Shown here: positions 37,088 through 50,262 of the stretch, in pieces
Layout of the letters: the number at the start of each line of letters is the position of its first letter
How positions within the stretch are numbered: the first letter of the stretch is position 1
NCBI RefSeq assembly: GCF_001640805.2
Contig: NC_066835.1
Location: forward strand, 21,644,182 to 21,708,181
Length of the DNA: 64,000 nt
From: Lates calcarifer
Taxonomy: Eukaryota; Chordata; Actinopteri; Centropomidae
Direction of reading: 5' to 3'
Notes under the pieces: model-generated
Database searches by the model: none
The model's input: only the letters and a program-made list of their open reading frames with translations
What the model was told of the DNA's origin: nothing
Position numbers and translations under genes: made by a program

Positions 37088-38563
37088 GGCAGCCGGACAA
37101 ATCACAACTGCTAATATACCCTGAAATCATGTGAAAGCAGTGCAGTACCCTGTGCTCCCTTAAGGAGGGGCCACAGGGGCCACAGTATGCACACATTAAG
37201 TTTTTATCATTTAATTTAATAATTTTTCACCACGGTTTGAAAAAGGAAATGAGGTTATATTTACAACAGTTACCAGTTTTTAAAGTAACTCAACCACAAC
37301 ACAGCTTTAATTGATTATTGATAAAACAATAAAACAACATGGACATGTTTTAGTATCACAACACAGTGGTTCAGTTGAAGAAGTGTTGAGTTTGCATTAA
37401 TGTTAAACAGCAGCAGATCATAGACAGAGCGTTCTCACTAAACTATAATGAATACAGTTCTCTGTAGTCAAATTAGATAAAGACCCTGTTCACTATTTAT
37501 TAATTTCCTGTGTTCTGTGCAGTGAACCATGTTGTTAAAATTGTTGTGCAACTTTGTGTGCAGTATTTTTCCATCATGTTTTGTGGTGTATCAGATTAGA
37601 AAGCAGTGAGTTGTTTTTATCTTGTTCCTCATCAGGCGGCCATGTTTGACACATCACAACGTGCTCTACACTGCTGATGGACTGATATGAGTAAACATGA
37701 TGTAAGTCATGGAACAATGTACATTTATGTACCATCAGAGATGTAGCCATACAGTGTTATACCATAGCTGCCATTCTGTTTGCTGTTATCTTACACTTTA
37801 ACACCAGCTGAGTTTTACAAATAAAAATCACATTTCTACTGTTGTCTCTAGACATTTTAACGTTCATTAATATTGTGAGGAATTTGTCTGTTTATGCAAA
37901 CATGTATACAGTACTCAACAAAACTGAGTACACCCTCGATCAGTATCACTAAAACTGTAAGTAATTATAAATTCTGTCCATTTAATCCATAAAATCTTAA
38001 GATAAAGCCCAAGAAGACTGACACCAATAAATCAGAAAAACAGAAATGTTGGTCTCATTAAACTACAATGAAAAGTTCAAATTTAAGAATCAACTGTCTA
38101 CTTTTTTCAAATCTGTTTCGTAAGTGCCCCCATTATTAATTCAGCTGTTCTCCACCCTGCACTGCAGCTGCATACAGTTGCAGTCTTTCCTCTACATGTG
38201 TCTGTCCTCTGTCTGTCCTGGATGAGTGCTGCAGGAGGTTGGTCAGACACAGAGAGGCTTTTTTTACATCTGCACAAACACCTGAGCATAAATCCCAAAG
38301 ACACTGTTTGTATTTTCACCAGACACTGGTGATATTTGATGAGTGTTGTGTTCAGTGACAGGTACATTATTCTCTCATAGGTAATATTATGGTTAATGTC
38401 TGATTCAGGTTAGACAGTTAACACTCCAGATTAAAGTCCATGTAAAGCAGTAACACTAATGTGTTCTGAGTCAGTTACACCACAGAGAAATGTGCTATAA
38501 ACCACTCAGCTAAATTTGAATGGAAATTTGAATGGAACAACCACTCAGTGCAGCACAGTGACA

Positions 38564-38651
38564 GTTAACATCCTGTTAGCTCTTTGCTAGCATTCAGTTA
38601 GCATCCTGTTAGCTCTCTGCTAGCATCCTGTTAGCTCTCTGCTAGCATCCT
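38564..38651. repeat. 11-bp minisatellite, 8 units
   Basis: Counterpart of 28053-28140 with the same unit order. Confidence 0.9.
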
Positions 38652-40069
38652 ATTCCGTACATGTCTGAGCCACCGCAGCTTTTTGTTTTTGTTGATCTCA
38701 TGGCCTGTCCTCAAGGACTCAAGAAACAAGTCGCATTATTTATGCAGTCATATTAATGATGTTTATTAAAACAAAGTATAAAGATGTTACACTGATACTA
38801 AACTGACTCTGTGATAATTAGCACATTATTATGGCAACACGTGTTACTGCCTCACTCTGACAGCAGATTATCAGTGAATTCCCTTTGTCTCTGGTGAAAG
38901 TTTGTAAAACTAACCAGAGTGAAACGGTCGGTGCAGAAACAGGTGTTGGTGGTGTTCCTCAGCTCTCCATCAGTGTGGCTCTACACTAAATTAATCCACC
39001 TCCTCTTAATGCCTTTGAAAATTTAAATAAGGTGATGACTGATCTGCTCTGCAAACTAGGGCATCCAGGGAAGATGGATTTGTGGGACAACAGCAAAGTA
39101 GCTAGCAAAACTTAAACTAGTCGAGTGGGATGTTATGGGAATCTTCTGCTGAATAAAGCACAGAGACAACGGTTGTCTTTCTGTAGGTTTAATTCCTACA
39201 TTTGCAAATGGACCCACTGCACTCCTCAAGCATGAGATGCACAATGAGTACCGAGTACAATAGATTACAGGTTAAATGCAAAAGAAACAAGGTTATGTCC
39301 GGAGACAAAAAGGAAAACATCTTCTGAAGACTACACAACAGTGCAGCCTTGAGAGAAAAGCATCAGAGATTACACAGCTTTGCAGCCTTGTACCAGCCTT
39401 TGTCCTTAATGGAGCGAGGTGCCCTGTCAGCTTACTGACATGTGGAAAAGTACTAAGCATGTGATATTTCATAAGACACAATTGTACAAATACAACACAA
39501 ATGGTCAAGATTATTAATAAATCACAATTATCATGAATCATACGAAAATTTCCAATAGAGGGAGAAGCACTGATGCTAACGCAGCGCTGCTATTTATAAC
39601 AGTCACAGTTTCAGGGGCGGGGTTATGCTGAGGAAAAAAAAGCAACTTTTTCTAAATTCATAAAAGTTTGACATGTTCATCTACCACCCAGACTACGAAT
39701 CATTTCCTTCTTGGATTCTTGGATCACCACATTAAAGACACTTCCTGCAGTGTCTTCACCAAAGTAAAGACAACCTGTCATTAACTTTTATTATATGAAT
39801 TTTGTCGAACTCGTTCACATATAATGTTTAATTATTGTGTGGACGATTTCCAACCCCACTTCTCTGTCTACACTGTAGAGAACAGAGGGACAGTATCTGT
39901 TAAATGAAGATTATTTAACAGGAGAGAAAGAGGGAACAAATTTACAAAAGTTCGATGACTGTGAGGCTTCTGCAGGAAGTTTCATTATTACATGTCTTTG
40001 GTCTAATTTGATAAAAAAAAATTAATCCTGACATCTCACACCCCTCTGTCATCAATGACAGCAGGAAAT

Positions 40070-43000
40070 CTATTTCTCACAGATCCAGTTCCTTGCATAA
40101 TAATAATAATATCTTTGTGTCCATTTTCCTTGTTGATCGCAGCATGCTACACGAGACCTGTACGTGGGATCTTCAATCTGTCTTGTTGGCCAGAACCTGA
40201 GACACATAAAATATAGTTTTAACCTGAGCTGAAACTCCTGATTATTTTCACATTCAAATCAACTTGAATCTGACTTGAAATATTTCAGATATTTTCAGTG
40301 GTTTGTTTTTAGGGAATTTGCTGACACTTAAAACCATGAAGGATTCTGGGTATAAATCTGATCCCAGATGTTTTATGAAAACTAGAAACTGGACTCAGAG
40401 ATGACATCCATCTATTCTTTCATTCTACTGAAAGCTGCTCACTCTGTTCATTCTCCAAAAACATTTTCTCTCCTCCTGGTCTGATTCCTGCTTTCTGACC
40501 CCACTGCACATGCTCAGTAGAGTCTCTCTGCCTGAGCTGGACTCAACCAGTGGTTTGAACAGTTTTTGAATCATGACTCTTTAAACTTGAGTCTTTGTTA
40601 CTGGACCTCATCACAGACTGCAGATGAGGAGAGTTCAAGTCCAGCTGTTCATTTCTTTCATTTGGTTCAGTATCTGCTGGTTGTTAATAAAACAAACACT
40701 GATAAAACCATTTGAACATGTGTTACTGTCCTACCTTTTAACACATGCTTCTGTTAGTTACCAACAATGACTTTGATGGAAAAGTTCAGAAAAACAAATA
40801 AACTGTCTCACGTTTCAGTCAGTGGTGATCCATCCACCCATTCCCATTCCCATGTATATCTTCTTGTTTTCTGCTTTGTTGTCAGACCAATCCAGGACTC
40901 TCCATTCCAATTCAGCTTTGAGACAAATTCCTAAAAGTTGACAAGAAACAATGATCATTACTCTGTTCATGATTCAGTATTTCTGTTGTAGTGAAGTCAT
41001 TTTGTGACCATGTCTGAAGGAAGAAGAAAATCTACTGCAGCTGTTTTGTTCCTCCATGAAGGAACTGCTTAAAGACTCAAAGAAAGAATCAAAATCAGCT
41101 CCTTGTGTAGATCAACCAGCTTCATTTAATCAGAATGTATTTATGACTAAACCACAACAGAGAAGTCAGCCTTAGAAACATGAATGTCCCTGACTGACTG
41201 ACTGACTGACTGACTGACTGATGGAGTCTCACCACTGGTCGGTCAGCTGAGTGTTGGAGTGTCCCTATTGGCTGTTGCTCTTTCAGAATGAATTGGTTTA
41301 TATTACATTATAAGAGCATGTTTACAGGCAGAGTTACCAACTAAGCACCTTTGTTGATAGATTTCCTGACGTTTCAGACCCTTTAACAACCTTTCTCGCA
41401 GTATTTACAGAATGCAAATACAACGTGATGATGTCATGAATATGCTAATTAGCAGATTACATCATCTAGTGGTTTTTTGAGCAGCTTCAGCTCCCTTCCA
41501 CTGAAAGCAGGTGTTTACAGCAGTTCCGCAACAGTTTTCAAATGCGTTCTCAGTTTCTCTCATTGACCTTACACAGTCCAGTCATATTCTAGATTTTGAC
41601 CTAGTCTTGTCAGAAGGAAAATCAACATGTTTTGAGGATTTCTCCAGACATTTAGAATTGTGTTTATTCATGTTTAAAGTCCTCATCACATGTTTTTCTG
41701 TAAATTCTCTGCCCCGTTAGATTCTGTTCATCCAGAAGTGGATAAATCAATAAAAAGTTCAGCAGTTTCTCTGATATCTTCCATCAGTTTCAGTATCAAC
41801 AACTTTGATGTTTAATCAGACAAATAAATCCATCAGGGTCAGGACAGGAAGCAGGTCACAGACTGACAGCAGGTGAAAAACACATGGAACAGATCACTGG
41901 TATTTACATCAAGCATCACACACACATTAACAAACACACTCACCTGTTCCTCTTTGCTGTTTATGATCACCAGATCAGCTCCTCTGCTCTGACAGTCTGT
42001 CCTGCTCTCAGACCAACTTTTCTCCCCAGTGAATTTAAAGTAACAGCTGCATCCAAATCTCTCCCATCCATCAGGACACCACTTCTCTTAATGTCAAACA
42101 AGTGTTTTAAAGACAGATTTCATGTCAGTCAGTGTAAAAGTGATCAGACTTGTCATTTCACTGTTTAGTGTAAGATCTTTCTCTCCTGCCTCTTTTTCTT
42201 TTCAGGTCATTTACTTTAGATTTTATACTTTCTACATTTACTTTGCTTCATATCCACATAGAAAAACTGTTTAACACCATGGAACAATTATACAGTGATT
42301 AAAAGTAGAGACACAGTAAAGTTCTACCATGTGAATGGATACAAGTCTTTTCTCACCTTTGAGTTTCTCCTTCAGCCTCTTTACTTCATCCTGTAACTGA
42401 GTGTGATTTTCACTCAGTGTTTCATATCTGCTCTGTAACTGACTGTTGTTGACTGTTGTGTGTTGAGAAAAACAACATGAGATAAAACATTAAAACAATA
42501 TGAAAATATTTATGCTCAGTAGTCATTGTGAAGTTGGCCCCTTTGTATTATGATATTTTCTTATTTAGTTAAAAACCTTTCATACCTGAGAGTTGTCCCT
42601 GGAGCTGAGTGTAACTGTTGTTCAGGTCGTTGTATCTGGTCTGCAGCTGCTCTTTTTCCAAAGTGACTGAAACATCTGGTGAGAAACAACAAAACAAGAA
42701 ACAGAGCAAGAAAATCAGTATCAGAACAATGAAGTTACATCCTGTATATGATTAAACGTCACTGTCACACTTGTGAAGTGGAACTGAATGATGTGGTGTA
42801 GCCACTGTCCTTCAGCCTGCTGTGAGTAGAGCTCAGTGTGTGGTGACTAGTGTGTAACTGATGTACAAACACAAACAGGTCTGCAGCATGAAATCATTTC
42901 CTTAAAGAAGGTTTAATGTGGGAAATAAGACATTCAACATTTAGAGATAAAAATTCTCACAGCGTGTGATGATCCCAGCCAATATCAGCAGATACAGCAC

Positions 43001-43432
43001 TCCCAGAGTCACTGGAGAAGCTCCTGAACACCTTCTTTTATCACCTGGAAGCTTCCTCTCAGTGTGTGGTTCTACAGAGGCAAAATACACAGAGAACACA
43101 TTTGATAACAACTCAGACAAGTTCATCATGTTTGTTCTACAGTTACAGGAACAGATGATAATGTCATAAGTTCTCTGAAGACAGTCAAACTGAAAAGGTT
43201 AAAGATGCTGAAAATACATTCTAAATTCCCACACACTAATTCTTGACATCAGCTTTTCTTTTGCAGTGTTCATGATTTCATACTCACCAGCTGTTTGTAA
43301 GCCAACATCAGTCTGCTGCTGTCCATCCTCAAACATCTCCACCTCACTTCTCTCTGTCTGTCTTCTGTCCTGTTGGACTCCTCTGACATGTTTCACCCTC
43401 AGATCTGACACAGGTTGAATATCTGTAGACAT
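40070..43432 (-). CDS. CTL-6: C-type lectin, apparently intact
   Basis: The reference member of the array. Exons: 43288-43432 (tail), 42961-43071 (membrane), 42586-42675 and 42357-42452 (stalk), 41944-42086, 40812-40930 and 40070-40196 (CRD). They sum to 831 bp, i.e. 276 residues plus stop, with all splice sites consensus. The tail [13 protein letters not shown] has no Tyr. The membrane segment is [13 protein letters not shown]. The stalk has the heptad-like [16 protein letters not shown] and [14 protein letters not shown]. The CRD shows [30 protein letters not shown] and CCDQQGKW, ending NWICEK. The Ca2+-site sugar motifs EPN/QPD and WND are absent, so classical mannose or galactose binding is doubtful. 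Likely a leukocyte surface receptor (family inference). Confidence 0.88.
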
Positions 43433-43523
43433 CTTGATGGAGGAAAAAGCTCAAAACTCAACTGAACTTCTCTGTGACCAGTCTTCACTGCTGCTTTGTT
43501 TCTCTCTCAGTCAGGCAGCATAA

Positions 43524-43530
43524 AGGAAGT
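43524..43530 (+). promoter_or_regulatory. AGGAAGT (ETS/PU.1-like) upstream of CTL-6
   Basis: Lies 92 bp from the ATG, with AACCACA about 20 bp further. Confidence 0.45.
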
Positions 43531-44465
43531 AGCAGCAGGACAACCCACAACCACAGACACTTCAAACACATGTGACCAATGAAAACATTCAGTCTCCTGT
43601 CAGGTCAATTTTCTGTCTTCGTGTTAATTGAAGGATGATGTGGTCCGTGCATTGGATTTGGAGAATATTTTAAATGCACTGAGAAATACAAGAGTTTTAT
43701 TTCAAAAACTGATAATTCATCTGTTCAAGGCTACATTCATGTCTGACCATGAGCTATAAATACATACAGAAAGACACAGAAGAGAGGGGCAGTTTTCTTT
43801 GACAGGAAATGTGATGTGTGAAGTCAACAGTTATTTATGTTTTTCCTGGTAGAGGAACTAACTTCTTCAACACGTTCTACTCTTCACTGATCTGAATTTA
43901 CTTTTCTTTGTTGCTGTTGTAAGTAAGTGGGCAGCAAAGGTTGAAAATCATCCTTACTGACACACACTGAGGGTCTTTGCTATTTACCCAATACAACTGC
44001 AATGATATTTTTATTCAGCTGCAGCACTGTGCACACATGTAAATAAAACTGTCCAAGGCTGCACTGCAGCTGCATACAGTTGCAGTCTTTCCTCTACATG
44101 TGTCTGTCCTCTGTCTGTCCTGGATGAGTGCTGCAGGAGGTTGGTCAGACACAGAGAGGCTTTTTTTACATCTGCACAAACACCTGAGCATAAATCCCAA
44201 AGACACTGTTTGTATTTTCACCACACACTGGTGATATTTGATGAGTGTTGTGTTCAGTGACAGGTACATTATTCTCTCATAGGTAATATTATGGTTAATG
44301 TCTGATTCAGGTTAGACAGTTAACACTCCAGATTGAAGTCTGTGTAAAGCAGTAACACTAATGTGTTCTGAGTCAGTCACACCACAGAGAAATGTGCTAT
44401 AAACCACTCAGCTAAATTTGAATGGAAATTTGAATGGAACGCCCACTCAGTGCAGCACAGTGACA

Positions 44466-44608
44466 GTTAGCAGCCTGTTAGCTCTCTGTTAGCATCCTGT
44501 TAGCTCTCTGCTAGCATCCTGTTAGCTCTCTGTTAGCATCCTGTTAGCTCTCTGCTAGCATCCTGTTAGCTCTCTGTTAGCATCCTGTTAGCTCTCTGCT
44601 AGCATCCT
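44466..44608. repeat. 11-bp minisatellite, 13 units
   Basis: The longest copy of the array: strict 11-bp steps alternating the ATCCT and TCTCT endings. Confidence 0.92.
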
Positions 44609-45337
44609 GTTCCGTACATGTTTGAGCTACCGCAGCTTTTTGTTTTTGTTGATCTCATGGCCTGTCCTCAAGGACTCAAGAAACAAGTTGCATTATTTAT
44701 GCAGTCATATTAATGATGTTTATTAAAACAAAGTATAAAGATGTTACACTGATACTAAACTGACTCTGTGATAATTAATTTGCGGGACAACAGCAAAGCA
44801 AGCTATCAAAACTTGAACTAGTATAGAGGGAGAAGCACTGATGCTAACGCAGCGCTGCTATTTATAACAGTCACAGTTTCAGGGGCGGGGTTATGCTGAG
44901 GAAAAAAAAGCAACTTTTTCTAAATTCATAAAAGTTTGACATGTTCATCTACCACCCAGACTACGAATCATTTCCTTCTTGGATTCTTGGATCACCACAT
45001 TAAAGACACTTCCTGCAGTGTCTTCACCAAAGTAAAGACAACCTGTGATTAACTTTTATTATATGAATTTTGTCAGACTCGTTCACATATAATGTTTAAT
45101 TATTGTGTGGACGACTTCCAACCCCACTTCTCTGTCTACACTGTAGAGAACAGAGGGACAGTATCTGTTAAATGAAGATTATTTAACAGGAGAGAAAGAG
45201 GGAACAAATGTACAAAAGTTCGATGACTGTGAGGCTCCTGCAGGAAGTTTCATTATTACATGTCTTTGGTCTGATTTGATAAAAAAAAATTAATCCTAAC
45301 ATCACACACCCCTCTGTCATCAATGACAGCAGGAAAT

Positions 45338-48300
45338 CTATTTCTCACACATCCAGGTCTTTGAATAATGATAATAATCTAATTTTTTCAATTTTCCTTG
45401 TTGATCACAGCATACTGCACGGGACTCGTATGTGGGATAATTCCCCCATCCTGTCGCCCAGAACCTGTGAGACACATAAAATATAGTTTTAACCTGAGCT
45501 GAAACTCCTGATTATTTTCACATTCAAATCAACTTGAATCTGACTTGAAATATTTCAGATATTTTCAGTGGTTTGTTTTTAGGGAATTTGCTGACACTTA
45601 AAACCATGAAGGATTCTGGGTATAAATCTGATCCCAGATGTTTTATGAAAACTAGAAACTGGACTCAGAGATGACATCCATCTATTCTTTCATTCTACTG
45701 AAAGCTGCTCACTCTGTTCATTCTCCAAAAACATTTTCTCTCCTCCTGGTCTGATTCCTGCTTTTTGACCCCACTGCACATGCTCAGTAGAGTCTCTCTG
45801 CCTGAGCTGGACTCAACCAGTGGTTTGAACAGTTTTTGAATCATGACTCTTTAAACTTGAGTCTTTGTTACTGGACCTCATCACAGACTGCAGATGAGGA
45901 GAGTTCAAGTCCAGCTGTTCATTTCTTTCATTTGGTTCAGTATCTGCTGGTTGTTAATAAAACAAACACTGATAAAACCATTTGAACATGTGTTACTGTC
46001 CTACCTTTTAACACATGCTTCTGTTAGTTACCAACAATGACTTTGATGGAAAAGTTCAGAAAAACAAATAAACTGTCTCACGTTTCAGTCAGTGGTGATC
46101 CATCCACCCATTCCCATTCCCATGTATATCTTCTTGTTTTCTGCTTTGTTGTCAGACCAATCCAGGACTCTCCATTCCCATTCAGCTTTGAGACAAATTC
46201 CTAAAAGTTGACAAGAAACAATGATCATTACTCTGTTCATGATTCAGTATTTCTGTTGTAGTGAAGTCATTTTGTGACCATGTCTGAAGGAAGAAGAAAA
46301 TCTACTGCAGCTGTTTTGTTCCTCCATGAAGGAACTGCTTAAAGACTCAAAGAAAGAATCAAAATCAGCTCCTTGTGTAGATCAACCAGCTTCATTTGAT
46401 CAGAATGTATTTATGACTAAACCACAACAGAGAAGTCAGCCTTAGAAACATGAATGTCCCTGACTGACTGACTGACTGACTGACTGACTGATGGAGTCTC
46501 ACCATTGGTCGGTCAGCTGAGTGTTGGAGTGTCCCTATTGGCTGTTGCTCTTTCAGAATGAATTGGTTTATATTACATTATAAGAGCATGTTTACAGGCA
46601 GAGTTACCAACTAAGCACCTTTGTTGATAGATTTCCTGACGTTTCAGACCCTTTAACAACCTTTCTCGCAGTATTTACAGAATGCAAATACAACGTGATG
46701 ATGTCATGAATATGCTAATTAGCAGATTACATCATCTAGTGGTTTTTTGAGCAGCTTCAGCTCCCTTCCACTGAAAGCAGGTGTTTACAGCAGTTCCGCA
46801 ACAGTTTTCAAATGCGTTCTCAGTTTCTCTCATTGACCTTACACAGTCCAGTCATATTCTAGATTTTGACCTAGTCTTGTCAGAAGGAAAATCAACATGT
46901 TTTGAGGATTTCTCCAGACATTTAGAATTGTGTTTATTCATGTTTAAAGTCCTCATCACATGTTTTTCTGTAAATTCTCTGCCCCGTTAGATTCTGTTCA
47001 TCCAGAAGTGGATAAATCAATAAAAAGTTCAGCAGTTTCTCTGATATCTTCCATCAGTTTCAGTATCAACAACTTTGATGTTTAATCAGACAAATAAATC
47101 CATCAGGGTCAGGACAGGAAGCAGGTCACAGACTGACAGCAGGTGAAAAACACATGGAACAGATCACTGGTATTTACATCAACCATCACACACACATTAA
47201 CAAACACACTCACCTGTTCCTCTTTGCTGTTTATGATCACCAGATCAGCTCCTCTGCTCTGACAGTCTGTCCTGCTCTCAGACCAACTTTTCCTCTTAGT
47301 GGATTTAAAGTAACAGCTGCATCCAAATCTCTTCCATCCATCAGGACACCACTTCTCTTAATGTCAAACAAGTGTTTTAAAGACAGATTTCATGTCAGTC
47401 AGTGTAAAAGTGATCAGACTTGTCATTTCACTGTTTAGTGTAAGATCTTTCTCTCCTGCCTCTTTTCCTTTTCAGGTCATTTACTTTAGATTTTATACTT
47501 TCTACATTTACTTTGCTTCATATCCACATAGAAAAACTGTTTAACACCATGGAACAATTATACAGTGATTAAAAGTAGAGACACAGTAAAGTTATACCAT
47601 GTATAGTGTTGTTCAGGTCATTGTATCTGGTCTGCAGCTGCTCTTTTTCCAAAGTGACTGAAACATCTGGTGAGAAACAAAAAAACAAGAAACAGAGCAA
47701 GAAAATCAGCATCAGAACAATGAAGTTACATCCTGTATATGATTAAACGTCACTGTCACACTTGTGAAGTGGAACTGAATGATGTGGTGTAGCCACTGTC
47801 CTTCAGCCTGCTGTGAGTAGAGCTCAGTGTGTGGTGACTAGTGTGTAACTGATGTACAAACACAAACAGGTCTGCAGCATGAAATCATTTCCTTAAAGAA
47901 GGTTTAATGTGGGAAATAAGACATTCAACATTTAGAGATAAAAATCCTCACAGCGTGTGATGATCCCAGCCATTATCAGCAGATACAGCACTCCCAGAGT
48001 CACTGGAGAAGCTCCTGAACACCTTCTTTTATCACCTGGAAGCTTCCTCTCAGTGTGTGGTTCTACAGAGGCAAAATACACAGAGAACACATTTGATAAC
48101 AACTCAGACAAGTTCATCATGTTTGTTCTACAGTTACAGGAACAGATGATAATGTCATAAGTTCTCTGAAGACAGTCAAACTGAAAAGGTTAAAGATGCT
48201 GAAAATACATTCTAAATTCCCACACACTAATTCTTGACATCAGCTTTTCTTTTGCAGTGTTCATGATTTCATACTCACCAGCTGTTTGTAAGCCAACATC

Positions 48301-48423
48301 AGTCTGCTGCTGTCCATCCTCAAACATCTCCACCTCACTTCTCTCTGTCTGTCTTCTGTCCTGTTGGACTCCTCTGACATGTTTCACCCTCAGATCTGAC
48401 ACAGGTTGAATATCTGTAGACAT
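45338..48423 (-). CDS. CTL-7: C-type lectin with deleted stalk
   Basis: Exons: 48279-48423 (tail), 47952-48062 (membrane), a stalk exon starting at 47666, then CRD exons 47214-47356, 46082-46200 and 45338-45464. A deletion joined the middle of the first stalk exon to the intron after the second, at about 47,600. It removed the normal donor and the whole second stalk exon. A GT at 47597-47596 would give a 69-bp exon in the correct phase (total 714 bp, 237 residues), but its use is only inference. The first CRD exon has FKSTKRKSW in place of FKSTEEKTW. The last CRD exon is the second class: [18 protein letters not shown], ending TWMCEK. No EPN/QPD or WND. Confidence 0.78.
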
Positions 48424-48514
48424 CTTGATGGAGGAAAAAGCTCAAAACTCAACTGAACTTCTCTGTGACCAGTCTTCACTGCTGCTTTGTTTCTCTCTCA
48501 GTCAGGCAGCATAA

Positions 48515-48521
48515 AGGAAGT
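48515..48521 (+). promoter_or_regulatory. AGGAAGT (ETS/PU.1-like) upstream of CTL-7
   Basis: Lies 92 bp from the ATG. Context identical to CTL-6. Confidence 0.45.
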
Positions 48522-49456
48522 AGCAGCAGGACAACCCACAACCACAGACACTTCAAACACATGTGACCAATGAAAACATTCAGTCTCCTGTCAGGTCAAT
48601 TTTCTGTCTTCGTGTTAATTGAAGGATGATGTGGTCTGTGCATTGGATTTGGAGAATATTTTAAATGCACTGAGAAATACAAGAGTTTTATTTCAAAAAC
48701 TGATAATTCATCTGTTCAAGGCTACATTCATGTCTGACCATGGGCTATAAATACATACAGAAAGACACAGAAGAGAGGGGCAGTTTTCTTTGACAGGAAA
48801 TGTGATGTGTGAAGTCAACAGTTATTTATGTTTTTCCTGGTAGAGGAACTAACTTCTTCAACACGTTCTACTCTTCACTGATCTGAATTTACTTTTCTTT
48901 GTTGCTGTTGTAAGTAAGTGGGCAGCAAAGGTTGAAAATCATCCTTACTGACACACACTGAGGGTCTTTGCTATTTACCCAATACAACTGCAATGATATT
49001 TTTATTCAGCTGCAGCACTGTGCACACATGTAAATAAACCTGTCCAAGGCTGCACTGCAGCTGCATACAGTTGCAGTCTTTCCTCTACATGTGTCTGTCC
49101 TCTGTCTGTCCTGGATGAGTGCTGCAGGAGGTTGGTCAGACACAGAGAGGCTTTTTTTACATCTGCACAAACACCTGAGCATAAATCCCAAAGACACTGT
49201 TTGTATTTTCACCACACACTGGTGATATTTGATGAGTGTTGTGTTCAGTGACAGGTACATTATTCTCTCATAGGTAATATTATGGTTAATGTCTGATTCA
49301 GGTTAGACAGTTAACACTCCAGATTGAAGTCTGTGTAAAGCAGTAACACTAATGTGTTCTGAGTCAGTCACACCACAGAGAAATGTGCTATAAACCACTC
49401 AGCTAAATTTGAATGGAAATTTGAATGGAACGCCCACTCAGTGCAGCACAGTGACA

Positions 49457-49533
49457 GTTAGCAGCCTGTTAGCTCTCTGTTAGCATCCTGTTAGCTCTCT
49501 GTTAGCATCCTGTTAGCTCTCTGCTAGCATCCT
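49457..49533. repeat. 11-bp minisatellite, 7 units
   Basis: Same array as at 44466, with six fewer units. Confidence 0.9.
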
Positions 49534-50262
49534 ATTCCGTACATGTTTGAGCTACCGCAGCTTTTTGTTTTTGTTGATCTCATGGCCTGTCCTCAAGTAC
49601 TCAAGAAACAAGTCGCATTATTTATGCAGTCATATTAATGATGTTTATTAAAACAAAGTATAAAGATGTTACACTGATACTAAACTGACTCTGTGATAAT
49701 TAATTTGCGGGACAACAGCAAAGCAAGCTATCAAAACTTGAACTAGTATAGAGGGAGAAGCACTGATGCTAACGCAGCGCTGCTATTTATAACAGTCACA
49801 GTTTCAGGGGTGGGGTTATGCTGAGGAAAAAAAAGCAACTTTTTCTAAATTCATAAAAGTTTGACATGTTCATCTACCACCCAGACTACGAATCATTTCC
49901 TTCTTGGATTCTTGGATCACCACATTAAAGACACTTCCTGCAGTGTCTTCACCAAAGTAAAGACAACCTGTGATTAACTTTTATTATATGAATTTTGTCA
50001 GACTCGTTCACATATAATGTTTAATTATTGTGTGGACGACTTCCAACCCCACTTCTCTGTCTACACTGTAGAGAACAGAGGGACAGTATCTGTTAAATGA
50101 AGATTATTTAACAGGAGACAAAGAGGGAACAAATGTACAAAAGTTCGATGACTGTGAGGCTTCTGCAGGAAGTTTCATTATTACATGTCTTTGGTCTGAT
50201 TTGATAAAAAAAAATTAATCCTAACATCACACACCCCTCTGTCATCAATGACAGCAGGAAAT

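Larger units (their letters stand above)
37018..40069. other. Spacer between CTL-5 and CTL-6
   Basis: Duplicate of 26,507-29,556. Contains an 8-unit 11-bp minisatellite at 38564-38651 and AATAAA for CTL-6 on the - strand at 39787-39792. No gene recognised. Confidence 0.7.
35640..43990. repeat. Large segmental duplication, copy 2 (CTL-5 + CTL-6)
   Basis: Counterpart of 24,540-34,000. The gene order, spacers and even intronic microsatellites are kept. It lacks about 630 bp of the intron between stalk and membrane exons of the headless gene. Confidence 0.85.
39556..44823. repeat. Lectin repeat unit 2 (CTL-6), 5.27 kb
   Basis: Bounded by successive copies of the TAGAGGGAGAAGCACTGATG phrase. Tandem with units 3 to 5. 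Confidence 0.9.
43433..45337. other. Spacer between CTL-6 and CTL-7
   Basis: Shared 1.9-kb spacer. Contains the 13-unit 11-bp minisatellite (44466-44608) and - strand AATAAA at 45055-45060. The segment matching 28,310-29,040 is largely deleted here. An 84-codon open frame at 44015-44269 recurs in each unit and has no recognisable domain. Confidence 0.7.
44824..49748. repeat. Lectin repeat unit 3 (CTL-7), 4.92 kb
   Basis: Bounded as for unit 2. It is shorter because of the stalk deletion near 47,600. Confidence 0.9.
48424..50262. other. Spacer between CTL-7 and CTL-8
   Basis: Copy of the 1.9-kb spacer with a 7-unit minisatellite (49457-49533) and - strand AATAAA at 49980-49985. Confidence 0.7.

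Noticed and set aside
41511..41720. 69-codon + strand open frame repeated at 30991, 46781, 51699 and 56837
   Set aside because: It lies in the intron between the first and second CRD exons, antisense to the gene. It is conserved only because the introns themselves are near-identical.
41884..42168. 94-codon + strand open frame repeated in each unit
   Set aside because: It is the antisense shadow of the first CRD exon.
44015..44269. 84-codon - strand open frame found in every lectin unit
   Set aside because: Its repetition is explained by duplication of the whole unit. No recognisable domain, and in some copies the ends change through indels. A coding role would need transcript evidence.
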